A stretch of 64,000 nucleotides of DNA from JACKII01 sp041687435 (GCA_041687435.1 JAWLBX010000016.1:1-64000); one strand, 5' to 3'; shown: positions 25,438-35,160, counted from the stretch's first letter. Notes: generated from the sequence alone by a model not told the origin. Made by a program: numbers and translations.

Positions 25438-27210
25438 TCACTCCGCCGCCATCGCCAACGGCTCTGGCGCCGGTCGCTGGCCGCGCACCAGGCGGCCAGG
25501 CAGAGCGCCGGTGGGTTTGCCATTCTCATGCGTTACCTCACCGGAAACGACAGTATAGGCATAGCCGCTAGCACCCTGCATCAGGCGCTTGCCGCCAGCC
25601 GGCAAGTCCTGCACGACATAGGGCGCTTCGAAATCCAGCGCATCCCAATCGATCACATTCAGGTCCGCCTTCATGCCGACACGGATGCGGCCACGGTCAC
25701 CCAGGCCGGCAGCATCCGCCGTATCGCTGGTGAGACGGCGCACCAGTTCCGGCATTTCGAACTTGCCGCTGGCCTTGCCCCAATGGGTCAGCAGCCAGGT
25801 CGGGAAGCCGGCGTCCAGGATGAAGCCGACGTGCGCACCGCCATCACCCAGGCCCATGATCGCCATCTTCTCGCCGAGCAGCTTTTCGGAAGCCGACAGC
25901 GAGAAGTCGGAATAGTTGGTGATCGGCATGTAGATAAAGGTCTTGCCGTCGTTCTCCAGCAGCCAATCATAGGCGACTTCTGGCGCGTCGCGGCCCTCGC
26001 GCTTCGCCACCGCTTCGGCGCTTTCGTGCTCCTGCGGTTGGTAGTCTTTCTCGCCAAAGCGGAACATGTAGCCGTAGCTCATGCGGTGGATCAGCGGAAA
26101 GGTGCTTTCCTTCACCGGGTCTTCCGAGAGGATCTTCGCGCGGATTTCCGGATCGCGCAGCTTCGCCACCTTCTCTTCGAGCGGCAGGTGGTTCAGCGTC
26201 TTGAAGGTCGGGCAGCCGCTGAACGGCGTCTGACTGGCCTGCAGCCCGAGCAGGATGCCGATGGCGCGCGGCGGAAACACCGGGCGGATGTTGACGCCCT
26301 CTTCCTCATACGCCTTGCGGTTCATGTCCAGCAGCTGGGAGAACATTTCCGGCAGGCTGTTGCGCTGCGCGAGCGTGTAGACCATCGGCCGACCGCTCTT
26401 CTGCGCGACGCGCTTCAGGATACCAAACGCTTCGACCGGGTCCGGGTCGGCCTTGATCGTCTCCGGCGTGGCGTCGGTGATCCAGTCGCTCACCGCCTCC
26501 AGAAAGCCGCTGCCGGCATCGTTCAGGCCCTCGGCAAGGCCCATCAGCTCGTCCTCATAGACCCGCAGGGTCGGGATGTATTCACCGGCCAGGGTCTTGT
26601 GGCTGGTCGTGCGGCTGGTGGAAACGCCGAAGGCGCCGGCCTTCACCGCCTCCGCCGTCAGCGCGCGCATTTGGGCGATATCGTCCTTGGTCGCCGGTTC
26701 GAAGGCAGTGGCGCGGTCGCCCATCACATGCACGCGCAGGGCCGAGTGCGGGACCAGCGCGCAAATGTCGACATCGTGCGGCTTGGCATCGATGGCGTCG
26801 AGGTATTCCGGATAGGTTTCCCACTTCCACTCCAGCCCCTCATGCATGACGGCGCCGGGGATATCCTCCACGCCTTCCATCAGCTCGATCAGCTTTTCGC
26901 GGTTGTCGGGGCGGCAGGGTGCGAAACCGACGCCGCAATTGCCCATAACCACAGTGGTCACGCCATGCAGAGAGGACGGAGCCAGATGGCTGTCCCAAAC
27001 CGCCTGGGCGTCGTAATGGGTGTGGATGTCGACGAAGCCCGGCGTCACCAGTTTGCCCTTGGCGTCGATCTCCTTCGCCGCGGTGCCGCCAAGATTGGCG
27101 GCGACGGCTGCGATCTTGCCATCCTTCACGGCGACGTCAGCCGTAAACGGCGCAGCACCCGTGCCATCGACAACCGTGCCGTTGCGCACGATCAGGTCAT
27201 AATCAGCCAT
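25438..27210 (-). CDS. N-acyl-D-amino-acid deacylase family amidohydrolase
   Basis: The 590-residue metal-dependent amidohydrolase starts at ATG 27210 with AGGAGG 8 nt upstream. It has the N-terminal beta-sandwich [16 protein letters not shown], the metal-binding [15 protein letters not shown], then [19 protein letters not shown] with the bridging Cys typical of D-aminoacylases, HVMGDRA, and a late [14 protein letters not shown] containing the catalytic Asp region. The length exceeds simple D-aminoacylases (about 480) and matches the long subfamily. It would remove acyl groups from D-amino acids or related amides. No transporter adjoins it. Confidence 0.87.
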   Translation of the reverse strand: MADYDLIVRNGTVVDGTGAAPFTADVAVKDGKIAAVAANLGGTAAKEIDAKGKLVTPGFVDIHTHYDAQAVWDSHLAPSSLHGVTTVVMGNCGVGFAPCRPDNREKLIELMEGVEDIPGAVMHEGLEWKWETYPEYLDAIDAKPHDVDICALVPHSALRVHVMGDRATAFEPATKDDIAQMRALTAEAVKAGAFGVSTSRTTSHKTLAGEYIPTLRVYEDELMGLAEGLNDAGSGFLEAVSDWITDATPETIKADPDPVEAFGILKRVAQKSGRPMVYTLAQRNSLPEMFSQLLDMNRKAYEEEGVNIRPVFPPRAIGILLGLQASQTPFSGCPTFKTLNHLPLEEKVAKLRDPEIRAKILSEDPVKESTFPLIHRMSYGYMFRFGEKDYQPQEHESAEAVAKREGRDAPEVAYDWLLENDGKTFIYMPITNYSDFSLSASEKLLGEKMAIMGLGDGGAHVGFILDAGFPTWLLTHWGKASGKFEMPELVRRLTSDTADAAGLGDRGRIRVGMKADLNVIDWDALDFEAPYVVQDLPAGGKRLMQGASGYAYTVVSGEVTHENGKPTGALPGRLVRGQRPAPEPLAMAAE

Positions 27211-27530
27211 CAAACAATCCTCCTGTAAAAGTTGCAGGCAGGATAATGCGAAAGTGGTAAGGGCGTCATCAGGAATTTGCCGGCGTATCCCGCAGAACCG
27301 GTAGCCCAGCCACTCTAACCTGCTGTTACAGTTTCAAAACCCACAGGTATAGCGCGACCTTGCCAGCGTTTGGATTAGGCTCGAACTGGCGTTTACAAGC
27401 GGCAGATCAACGCCAGCCTTGCAAGAACAACCATTACACCACCAAACACAACCGCAGGCAGTTACCAATCAATCGAGAGACAATCCGGAATCTGCCATCG
27501 CGTCATCAGGATCAGCAAAGGGACTTTGTT
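27211..27530. other. Intergenic region, no gene seen
   Basis: The 320-nt stretch lies between the start of the D-aminoacylase and the end of the lipoprotein gene. It holds the aminoacylase ribosome site (AGGAGG near 27218-27223) and presumably its promoter. No ORF with protein character, tRNA or clear repeat is visible. GC content falls toward the lipoprotein gene. Confidence 0.5.
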
Positions 27531-28061
27531 TTACCTGCCAATCGAGCGGACTATGTATGCTCTCTCAAACGAATCCGTCGGGACATCGCCCAGTTTTTGG
27601 AAAAAGAGCTTGTTGTATGCTTTCTCCGTAAACGGGACAGAACTGATGGTGTTGGACACCTTCGAACCGACCATGTCGTTAAGAAGCTTTGCGGCAGCCT
27701 TGGTCGCATTGTAAACAATTAACCCCTTATGTCCGGTCGTTGGCTGCACCAGGAAATATTGATAACTTTTCTTATCTTTGCTTGTTTGATACATAAGATA
27801 AGTTTTTTTACTATTATAATAAAATCCAACTTCTTTATATTCACCATTTTCTATAATTGTATAAGTTTTATCAGGATTTTTTCTGGCCGATATATTTGAT
27901 TCTTTTTTGTCTTTCAGATTGGTAATTTGATAATTACCTTCATCCAGAGGCATGACCCGCTTATCTGCTGCGTGAGGGTAAGAGTTCTTGGTTCCCGAAA
28001 AACATCCCGCGAGGAAAAGTGCAATCCCCAGGACACAAATGCCCCTCGCCAACAATCTCAT
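27531..28061 (-). CDS. AT-rich lipoprotein of unknown function
   Basis: The 176-residue protein has a signal peptide and lipobox (MRLLARGICVLGIALFLAGC), so Cys20 should be lipid-anchored. The mature part is Lys/Asn/Tyr-rich (DKKESNISARKNPDKTYTII, YYNSKKTYLMYQTSKDKKSY), unlike the Ala/Arg-rich neighbours. The DNA core is extremely AT-rich: hand counts give about 20% GC in 27781-27840 and 28% in 27841-27900. This points to recent acquisition. I recognise no domain. A predicted outer-membrane or periplasmic location is the only firm inference. No mobility gene adjoins it. Confidence 0.75.
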   Translation of the reverse strand: MRLLARGICVLGIALFLAGCFSGTKNSYPHAADKRVMPLDEGNYQITNLKDKKESNISARKNPDKTYTIIENGEYKEVGFYYNSKKTYLMYQTSKDKKSYQYFLVQPTTGHKGLIVYNATKAAAKLLNDMVGSKVSNTISSVPFTEKAYNKLFFQKLGDVPTDSFERAYIVRSIGR

Positions 28062-28209
28062 GATCTTGCCTCTCCTGGACTTTTGCTATGGTTTGGCAAT
28101 TTTTTACCGGTCGGCACCATCCCAGTCAATCCGCTGGCACCAAGCCCTGGCAGCCGGGCTGCCCCTCGCAGCCACAACCGGCAGGGGATTCGCACCCATT
28201 CATGCACCG

Positions 28210-29040
28210 CTACCGGTCCAAAAACGGCAGCACGGCGGCGCAGAACGCCTTGGGCTGCTGGCGGAACATGCTGTGCCCGGCATTCGGGATCATCGCGGTT
28301 TTTGCGCCCGGCACATGCGCCGCCAGGGCCTTGAGCACCAACGGCAGCATGCCCGGCGTATCCTCGCCACCGACAAACAGGGTCGGCACGCCCAGCGCCT
28401 CGGCCTCCGTCTTCGCGAACGGCTGACGGCCCTCGTTGACCTGGGCCAGTAGTGTGTAGGCGTTGTCTTCGCGCAACTGCCGCTCCGACGCCGGCAACGC
28501 ATCCCATGCGCCCGGTCCGTTGATGCCCTCGCTGAAGGCCCGCAGGCCGCCTTCCAGATCGCCGGCCGCGATCTTCTCCGAGGCCTGAGCGACATGGGCG
28601 CGCGAGCCGCCGCCGGGTGGCAGGTTTCTCGCCTCGTCCGGCATCAGCGATTCGTCGAGCGTGCCGCCCGGCTCCGCTAGCACAAGACGGCGCAGCAGGT
28701 CCGGCCGCTTCAGCGCCAGACGAAACCCCAGATGCCCGCCACGGCTATGGCCGATCAGATCGACAGCCCCCAGCGCCAGCCCCTCAAGGAAGGCAATCGT
28801 ATCGTCGACATGCTGGGCCATGGTGAAGTTGCCGCCCTGGCCATCCCAATGCTCGGGAAAGAAATGGCGCAGACTTGGCACGATCAGCCGCCGGCCGGCC
28901 GACAGCGGCTTCATCACCGCAGACCAAGTGCGGAAATCGCTCAGCGAGCCATGCACGCAGACCAGCGGCGGCCGGCGGCTATCCGCCGGGCCAAGGTCGA
29001 GATAAGCCATATCGTAGCCATTCACGCGCAGGGTTTTCAT
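28210..29040 (-). CDS. Alpha/beta hydrolase
   Basis: The 276-residue alpha/beta hydrolase starts at the ATG giving MKTLRVNGYDMAYL, with GAGGA upstream; the open frame continues 84 nt further without a better site. Oxyanion loop: VCVHGSLSDFRTW. Nucleophile elbow: GHSRGG (Ser). Catalytic Asp near VGGEDTPG and His in IPNAGHSMFRQQP. The cap domain is helical. It belongs to the haloperoxidase/epoxide-hydrolase-like group; the substrate is unknown. It is divergent from the luciferase-like oxidoreductase gene. Confidence 0.88.
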   Translation of the reverse strand: MKTLRVNGYDMAYLDLGPADSRRPPLVCVHGSLSDFRTWSAVMKPLSAGRRLIVPSLRHFFPEHWDGQGGNFTMAQHVDDTIAFLEGLALGAVDLIGHSRGGHLGFRLALKRPDLLRRLVLAEPGGTLDESLMPDEARNLPPGGGSRAHVAQASEKIAAGDLEGGLRAFSEGINGPGAWDALPASERQLREDNAYTLLAQVNEGRQPFAKTEAEALGVPTLFVGGEDTPGMLPLVLKALAAHVPGAKTAMIPNAGHSMFRQQPKAFCAAVLPFLDR

Positions 29041-29207
29041 CGGGGCGGATCCTCGTTCGGTTGGAAATGACTTGTACTTTCCTAGCACCCCTGCGCCGCC
29101 CCTGTCCGCCGCCTTCGCGCTCAATCCGCTCTTGATCCGGCAGCGGTTGCAAACCTAGAGTGCCTACGACGAAAGTGCATATCACCAAATTCGAAGGAAA
29201 CGGACCC

Positions 29208-30317
29208 ATGGATGTCGGCTTGCAAATGGTTTTTGCGACGTACGGCTGCCCGCCAAACGTGACCGATCAGCAATGCTGGGACGAGGAGTTGGCCATTGCG
29301 GAAATCGCGGCCGATGGAGGGTTTGATTGCCTCTGGGCGGTGGAACACCATGACGACGATTATTCGTTCTGCCCCGACAATCTGCAGCTGATGAGCTATC
29401 TGGCGGCAAAGTATCCGCTTGTCGATGTGGGCACTGCCGCCGTCATCCTGCCCTGGAACGACCCGTTGCGCGTCGCCGAAAAGGTGTCGATGCTGGACCA
29501 CTTTTCCAACGGTCGCCTGCGCTTCGGCGTCGGCCGCGGCCTCGCCCGGCGCGAGTTCAACATTTTCCGCATGAGCATGGACGAGAGCCGCACCCGTTTC
29601 GACGAGGCGGCGAAAATGGTCGTGGAGGCGCTGGAAACCGGCTTTATCGAGGGCGCCGGCCCGCACTACCCGCAGCCGCGCGCAGAAATCCGCCCGCGCC
29701 CGCGCTTTCCGATCCGCGACCGGCTCTATGCTGTCGCCAGCAGCGAGGATTCGGTCGTCTCCGCCGCGAAGATCGGTGCGCGCATGGTCATGTTCTCCGA
29801 CCGGCCGTGGGATAGCCGCCTGCCGGCGATCGAGCAGCACCGCAAGCTGTTCCAGGAAATGCACGGCCGCAAGGCGCCGCCGCCGCTGATGGCGGACTTC
29901 TGCGTCTGCACGCCGACCATGGACGGCGCGGAGGAAAAGGCGCGTGATTGGATGGGCAAATTCGTGATGTCGAACTTCGACCATTACGAGTTGCTGGGCG
30001 ATCACTTTGCGACGGTCAAAGGCTATGACGCCTATGCCGCCAAGATCGCCACGGCCAAAGAAATCGGCATGGACGGCATCATCTCCGGCTTCATGTCAGC
30101 CAGCGTCTGGGGCACACCGGACAACATTCTGCGCATGCTGGAAGAGCGCCGCAAAATCGTCGGCGATTTCGAGCTCGCCACCAGCTTCCGCTTCGGCGGC
30201 ATCCCCTTCCCCGACGCCAAGGCCGGTATCGAGCTTTACATCAAGGAAGTACTGCCGGTGATCAAACAGTGGAAGGTGGAGGACGAACTCTCCGCCACGC
30301 GCGCCGCGGCGGAATAG
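29208..30317 (+). CDS. Luciferase-like (LLM) flavin-dependent monooxygenase
   Basis: The 369-residue TIM-barrel flavoenzyme starts at ATG 29208 with AAGGAAA 8 nt upstream. Bacterial-luciferase family pattern: EIAADGGFDCLWAVEHHDDDYSF, GTAAVILPWNDPLRVAEKVSMLDHFSNGRLRFGVGRG (classic LLM motif) and DGIISGFMSASVWGTPDNI at the end. Such enzymes use reduced FMN to oxidise alkanes, sulfonates or carbonyl compounds. No flavin reductase is adjacent. It is divergent from the hydrolase gene. The substrate cannot be inferred. Confidence 0.9.
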   Translation: MDVGLQMVFATYGCPPNVTDQQCWDEELAIAEIAADGGFDCLWAVEHHDDDYSFCPDNLQLMSYLAAKYPLVDVGTAAVILPWNDPLRVAEKVSMLDHFSNGRLRFGVGRGLARREFNIFRMSMDESRTRFDEAAKMVVEALETGFIEGAGPHYPQPRAEIRPRPRFPIRDRLYAVASSEDSVVSAAKIGARMVMFSDRPWDSRLPAIEQHRKLFQEMHGRKAPPPLMADFCVCTPTMDGAEEKARDWMGKFVMSNFDHYELLGDHFATVKGYDAYAAKIATAKEIGMDGIISGFMSASVWGTPDNILRMLEERRKIVGDFELATSFRFGGIPFPDAKAGIELYIKEVLPVIKQWKVEDELSATRAAAE

Positions 30318-30393
30318 CCGCCCCGCGCCGCACCTTTCACCGCCGTCGCGCCGTCCCTAGGTTGAGGCGTTGGCCGGCGGCGAAAGTGTGGCA

Positions 30394-32040
30394 ATGATGT
30401 ATCAGGGTCTTGTTCAGAAACAGGTTGCAACACGACGGCTGGGATTTTTCCCGCACGTGGCCGCCCCGGTTTTCTTGGGTGCCGGTGTTCTGATCATTGG
30501 CTTCGTGCTGCTGGGCATCGCCTATCCGAGCGCAATCGGCAGCACCGCCAAGACGGTCCACATCTGGATCGCGCAAAATCTGGGCTGGTTCTATACCGCC
30601 GCGGTCGCGATCTTCCCGATTGTCTGCATTTTGCTGGCCATATCGAAATTTGGCTCAGTCCGGCTCGGCGACCCGCACGAGCAACCGCACTATAACCTGC
30701 CGACTTGGTTCGCCATGCTATTCAGCGCCGGCATGGGAATCGGGCTGCTGTTTTGGAGCGTGGCAGAACCGATCAGCCATTACCTGGCTCCGCCCTACGG
30801 CGAGCCGGAAACCGACGCCACGGCCGAGCTTGCGTTGCGATTGACCTTCTTCCACTGGGGCCTGCACGCCTGGGCCATCTATGCCGTCACCGCGTTGGGT
30901 CTGGCGTTTTTTGCCTTTCGCCACAAACTGCCGCTTTCGTTGCGCTCGATCTTCTATCCGCTGGTCGGCGACCGGATCTATGGCACGTTCGGGCATTTCG
31001 TCGATGTTTTCGCCGTGCTGGGTACGATGTTCGGCGTCGCCACCTCGCTGGGCCTGGGCGTACTGCAAGTCAATTCTGGCCTGGATTACCTGTTCGGCAT
31101 CGGCCAGTCGTCCACCGCACAGTTGCTGCTGATTGCCGGCATTACCGTCGCGGCCACCGCCTCCGTCGTCTCCGGCCTCGACAAGGGCATTGCGCAGATC
31201 AGCCGGCTAACCATCGTGGCTGCGCTCGTTCTGCTCGCCACCACGCTGGCCATCGGCCCGACCACCTTCCTGCTCGATACCTTTCTGGAGGCAACAGGCG
31301 GTTATCTGCAGAACATCATCCAGTTGAGCCTCTGGACCCAGGCCTACGAGCGCGGCGAGTGGCAGGCCGACTGGACCCTTTTCTATTGGGGCTGGTGGAT
31401 TTCCTGGTCGCCCTTTGTCGGCATTTTCATCGCCCGGGTCTCGCGCGGGCGTACGATCCGCGAATTCGTCGTCGGCGTTCTGCTGGTGCCGACGGCGGCC
31501 GTCCTGCTCTGGATGACGGTGTTTGGTGCGACGGCGATCCTGTTTCAAGGCAACGGCACAGCCGACCTTTCGCCCTATATCGACGGCGCGGTCAGTCAGG
31601 CGTTTTTCGTCCTGCTGGATGCCCTGCCTGCCGCACAGGTGACGGCTGCGATGGCAACGGTCATCGTCATGCTGTTCTTCGTCACCTCGTCCGACAGCGG
31701 CAGCTACGTGATCGACATGCTGACGGCCGGCGGCCACACCAACCCGCCCAAGGTACAGCGCGTGTTCTGGGCCGTGACGGAGGGGCTGGTGGCGGCGACC
31801 CTGTTGCTCGGCGGTGGCCTTCAGGCCTTGCAGACGGCCGCTATCACCACCGGCCTGCCGATCGCAGCGATCCTGCTGGTGCTTTGCTATACGCTCTACC
31901 GCGGCCTGGCGACCGAGGCCGTGCCGCAAACGGCGGAAGAACGCGCCAATCCCGATGCAGCCGGCATCATGGGGCTGGAGACGGCGGACGAGTTGCACCC
32001 GCACACCGACGGGAAACCCGCGCCGCAACAGGCCCAGTGA
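30394..32040 (+). CDS. BCCT family betaine/choline/carnitine transporter
   Basis: The 548-residue protein has twelve hydrophobic segments. BCCT hallmarks: the N-terminal FAMLFSAGMGIGLLFWSVAEPISHY (Gly-rich segment of TM3) and FYWGWWISWSPFVGIFIARVSRGRTIREFVVGVLLVP (Trp-rich TM8 substrate site and conserved cytoplasmic helix), plus FFVTSSDSGSYVIDML. Members import quaternary amines with Na+ or H+ for osmoprotection or catabolism. The start is ATG 30394 (or the next ATG); an upstream in-frame TTG is less likely. The downstream gene, on the other strand, encodes a sodium channel. Confidence 0.93.
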   Translation: MMYQGLVQKQVATRRLGFFPHVAAPVFLGAGVLIIGFVLLGIAYPSAIGSTAKTVHIWIAQNLGWFYTAAVAIFPIVCILLAISKFGSVRLGDPHEQPHYNLPTWFAMLFSAGMGIGLLFWSVAEPISHYLAPPYGEPETDATAELALRLTFFHWGLHAWAIYAVTALGLAFFAFRHKLPLSLRSIFYPLVGDRIYGTFGHFVDVFAVLGTMFGVATSLGLGVLQVNSGLDYLFGIGQSSTAQLLLIAGITVAATASVVSGLDKGIAQISRLTIVAALVLLATTLAIGPTTFLLDTFLEATGGYLQNIIQLSLWTQAYERGEWQADWTLFYWGWWISWSPFVGIFIARVSRGRTIREFVVGVLLVPTAAVLLWMTVFGATAILFQGNGTADLSPYIDGAVSQAFFVLLDALPAAQVTAAMATVIVMLFFVTSSDSGSYVIDMLTAGGHTNPPKVQRVFWAVTEGLVAATLLLGGGLQALQTAAITTGLPIAAILLVLCYTLYRGLATEAVPQTAEERANPDAAGIMGLETADELHPHTDGKPAPQQAQ

Positions 32041-32145
32041 CGACGATGGACCTTGGTGTCAAGGGCAGGTGGAACTGAAAATGCGATCAACGACCGAAGC
32101 GGTGCGATGCTGGTATCGTGCCGTCCAAGCAAGTGCTTCGCCAGA

Positions 32146-32973
32146 CTATTCGCGGAACCGATCCATCTCCGTCCGCAATTCGCTGATTTCCTGCCGCAGG
32201 CCGCGGATTTCCTCGACAATGGCGACGCGTTCGGCATGCGCTTCCGCTTCTGCCTCCGCAGCCTCCTCCTTGTGTGCGGACTGCATGGCATCGACGACGA
32301 TGGCAACGAACAGGTTGAGGACCGCAAACGTCGTCACCAGGATGAAGGGCACAAAGAACGCCCAGGCGCTCGGGTAGACCTCCATCACCGGCCGGACGAT
32401 GCCCATCGACCAGCTTTCCAGCGTCATGATCTGGAACAGCGAATACATGCTGGCGCCGATGCTGCCGAACCAATCCGGAAAGGCCGCGCCGAACAGCTTG
32501 GTCGCCATCACAGCGCCGACATAGAAGATCAGCAGCAGCAACAGCGCCACCGTGCCCATGCCGGGAATGACCTGCAACAGCGCCGTCACCACCGTCCGCA
32601 TCTGCGGTACAATCGAGATCAGGCGCAACACCCGCAAAATCCGGAGCGAGCGCAACACGGACAGATTGCCGGCCGATGGGATCAGCGACATGCCGACGAT
32701 CAGAAAATCGAACCAATTCCAGCCGCCGCGAAAGAACGCCGGACCGAAGGCAATAATCCGGGTCGCCACCTCAATTGCGAAGATGGCAATGATAATGCCG
32801 TCCACGGTGTAGAGCACACTACCCCATTCGGCCATCACGCTGGCCGACGTTTCCAGGCCCAGCGTGAGAGCGTTCAGCACGATCAGGCCGGTGATCGCCC
32901 ATTGCGTGCTGCGCGCACAAACAAAATCGGCAAGAGCACGGCGGACGCCGCCTTCGGGATAGCCTGGGGGCAT
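32146..32973 (-). CDS. Bacterial voltage-gated sodium channel (NaChBac/NavAb type)
   Basis: The 275-residue single-domain channel forms tetramers. S1-S3 are at about 26-100. The voltage sensor S4 carries Arg at 108, 111, 114 and 117 in a three-residue rhythm (SVLRSLRILRVLRLISIVP). The pore has the selectivity filter TLESWSM (184-190), the same as NavAb, with the ring-forming Glu186. S6 (about 207-230) ends in a C-terminal Glu-rich neck and heptad coiled coil (VEEIRGLRQEISELRTEM) that should form the four-helix bundle. It should pass Na+ on depolarisation. In bacteria these channels support motility or ion homeostasis. It lies between a BCCT transporter and a broken hydrolase. Confidence 0.95.
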   Translation of the reverse strand: MPPGYPEGGVRRALADFVCARSTQWAITGLIVLNALTLGLETSASVMAEWGSVLYTVDGIIIAIFAIEVATRIIAFGPAFFRGGWNWFDFLIVGMSLIPSAGNLSVLRSLRILRVLRLISIVPQMRTVVTALLQVIPGMGTVALLLLLIFYVGAVMATKLFGAAFPDWFGSIGASMYSLFQIMTLESWSMGIVRPVMEVYPSAWAFFVPFILVTTFAVLNLFVAIVVDAMQSAHKEEAAEAEAEAHAERVAIVEEIRGLRQEISELRTEMDRFRE

Positions 32974-33085
32974 CGGGAGGCCCTATGTCGCTCGGAGAAA
33001 GTGGCAGGATCGCCAGCGGCATAAATAAGAAGCCAAATCGCCAAACGAAAGCTTTTCGTAACGCTGCGCTGCTATTCTATCGCGG

Positions 33086-33890
33086 TCAAACGCGGCTAAG
33101 AAACGCGCGGATCGTTGGAGCGAACAGGTCCGGTTCCATCACCGCGCTCATATGGCTGGCACCGGCGCTCATGGCGGTCTCCGCCCCTGGCATCGCTTCC
33201 GCCAGGCGCGTAACGATGCGGCGGGCCGGCAAAGGTGAACCCGACCCCGCCAGCAACAGCGCCCGCCCGCCGAGCCCGGCATAGGCGCTGGCCAGTGTCT
33301 CGTCATATGACGTCTCGCAGGCTTCCCGACGCAACTGCCGCCCCATGGCGACCAGCCGGGCGCATACATGCTCCGGCAGCGCCGCCCAGGGCGCGCCGCC
33401 CCAATAATCAATGAAAGGCGGCAACGCCGGCCTCCACGTCGCCACCATCGACCAAGCGCACCAGCGCATCGATCGCCGCGCGGTCCTCCGCCAGGGCCTG
33501 GGTATCGGTCGGGTCGCCCGTGTGCAGGCTGCCGAAGCACATCGGCTCCACCGCCACCGGCCGGCGCACCCGATCCGGCCAGCAAGCTGCGGCGCGCAAA
33601 GCCATCAAACCACCCATCGAATGGCCGACCACGTCAATTGGCCCATCGCAGAGCCCGAACGCCCGCTGTACGACCGCCAGATGCTGTTCCAGCGCGGGCC
33701 GGCTGTTGTCCAGGGGTGAATTTCGGCCATAGCCTGCCAAGTTCGGGACCAGTACGCGGTGGCCAGCGCCAATGCGCTCCGCCAATTGCAGCAGCGCCTC
33801 GGCACTGGCGCCGCCGCCGTGCAGCACCAGCAAGGCCGGGCCATCACCACCCTGCCAATAGTCCATGCCGTCCGCCGTGATCCGCTGCAT
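33086..33890 (-). pseudogene. Alpha/beta hydrolase broken by a one-base frameshift
   Basis: Two frames together encode one alpha/beta hydrolase. The first part starts at ATG 33890 (GAGGTGG upstream) with VLHGGGASAEALLQ, GYGRNSP and the nucleophile GHSMGG, and ends at TGA 33408. The second part continues with FIDYWGGAPWAALPEHV and the C-terminal GASHMSAVMEPD (His region) to 33086. An extra base within TTTC (33413-33416, minus strand) separates them; removing one base restores VAAFIDYWGG, the expected continuation. Either the gene is inactivated or the sequence has an error here. The neighbours are intact. Confidence 0.8.
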
Positions 33891-34006
33891 TGCCACCTCG
33901 CAGAAAATGGTTCGGGTATCGCGTTTGGAATGGCCTGCATGCCAAGCCTCCCGCCCGCTGCCGCTATCGTGGCGGACACGCAGACGCGGGACAGGCAACG
34001 CCGGGC

Positions 34007-34888
34007 TCAATCCTCGCCTGCCATCGCCTCCGGCATCGGACGAAGCAAGGCGGGCGACAGCCGGGTAATTTCGCCAATGATCGCCCGCACCGTCTCGGTC
34101 ACAATCCGGCTTTCCGGTTGCAAGGCGCGGGTGACCTCATCCATGTAGAGCGGGCGTGCGAATTCCAGCTGCAAAGCGTGCAGTCCGGCCGCGGGCCGGC
34201 CGTAGTGCTGGGTGATGAAACCGCCGGCATAAGGGTAGTTCCGCGCAACGCTCAACCCGTTACCCTGGGCCGCCCGGCTCGCCGCCTGCGGCAGCGGGTT
34301 CGCGCAGGCTCGCCCGAATCCGTCGCCCAGCACCAAGTCCGGCAGCCGCTCGCCCGGCAGTTGCGGCATGGAATGCAGGTCCAACAGCACCGCATAACCG
34401 AAGCGTGCCTTCGCGGCCGCCACCAACTGCGTCAGCACGCGGTGATAGGGGCGATGCCCGCGTAGCCAGCGCAATTCGCCCTGTTTCAGGGTCAGCCGTT
34501 TGAGATTGACCGGCTGGCGCGGCGGCAAAAAGCGCGGAAACAGTCCCAGGCCGGCCCGCACCCGGCTGGAGTCGCTGGCCAGATGCCGCGGCAACGGCTC
34601 GCGGAACATGCCCGCATCCCATTCCCCCGCTGCCCGGTTTACGTCGCAATAACCCCGGCCCCATTGGCTGATCAGCACCGGCAGACCCAGCCTGTGCACG
34701 CCATTGACCAAGCTGTCCAGATGCGGATCTTCCAGCGCCCCAAGGTCGGCATCCGGGTTCATGCCGGAATGGGCATCTTCGGGAATTGCCCGGCCGCTGT
34801 GCGGCACCGACAGAACGCACGGAACCGCCCACGCGCGTGGCCACGCGAGGCGGTAAGGAGCGGGATCAGCAGGAACCGGCACGGCCAA
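34007..34888 (-). CDS. N-formylglutamate amidohydrolase family protein
   Basis: The 293-residue protein is of the FGase family (hutG-like), releasing formate from N-formylglutamate or acting on related amides. Motifs: VLSVPHSGRAIPED (metal-ligand His), EDPHLDSLV, QWGRGYCDVNRAAGEWD, HRPYH and VLLDLHSMPQL. Zn-binding His and Glu residues are retained. The start is TTG 34888 or GTG 34882; neither has a strong ribosome site, so the N terminus is uncertain. Other hut genes are absent, so a role in histidine breakdown is not supported by context. rpmE lies 44 nt upstream on the same strand. Confidence 0.85.
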   Translation of the reverse strand: MAVPVPADPAPYRLAWPRAWAVPCVLSVPHSGRAIPEDAHSGMNPDADLGALEDPHLDSLVNGVHRLGLPVLISQWGRGYCDVNRAAGEWDAGMFREPLPRHLASDSSRVRAGLGLFPRFLPPRQPVNLKRLTLKQGELRWLRGHRPYHRVLTQLVAAAKARFGYAVLLDLHSMPQLPGERLPDLVLGDGFGRACANPLPQAASRAAQGNGLSVARNYPYAGGFITQHYGRPAAGLHALQLEFARPLYMDEVTRALQPESRIVTETVRAIIGEITRLSPALLRPMPEAMAGED

Positions 34889-34932
34889 GGCGGAAGGCCC
34901 TCGTCATGGCCGTGCCGTCATGGCAGCGGCTT

Positions 34933-35160
34933 TTAGCGCTTCAGGCCGAAAGCCTGGAACCGCTTGTTGAAGCGCGCGATCTGGCCGCCGGTATCGAGCA
35001 GGCGCTGATTGCCGCCGGTCCAGGCAGGATGCACCAGCGGGTCGATGTCCAGACGCAGCGTATCGCCCTCTTTCCCATAGGTGGAGCGCGTCGTGAACTC
35101 GGTCCCGTCGGTCATGACGACGGTGATTTGGTGGTACTCGGGGTGAATGTCGGCTTTCAT
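34933..35160 (-). CDS. rpmE: 50S ribosomal protein bL31 (C-minus type)
   Basis: The 75-residue ribosomal protein starts at [22 protein letters not shown]. It has the family core [31 protein letters not shown]. The CxxC zinc-binding cysteines of C-plus bL31 are absent, so this form needs no zinc. No Zur-type box is visible upstream, so it is probably the constitutive copy. It lies between the acyl-CoA synthetase and the amidohydrolase, all on the minus strand. Confidence 0.95.
   Translation of the reverse strand: MKADIHPEYHQITVVMTDGTEFTTRSTYGKEGDTLRLDIDPLVHPAWTGGNQRLLDTGGQIARFNKRFQAFGLKR

Noticed and set aside
33408..33420. Programmed frameshift in the hydrolase
   Set aside because: No slippery heptamer or pausing structure is evident around TTTC, and this family is not known for recoding.
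33086..33469. Second half of the broken hydrolase as an independent gene
   Set aside because: It lacks the N-terminal half of the fold and the nucleophile, and its first residues (MRWCAWSMVATW) are out-of-frame noise before the conserved FIDYWGG.
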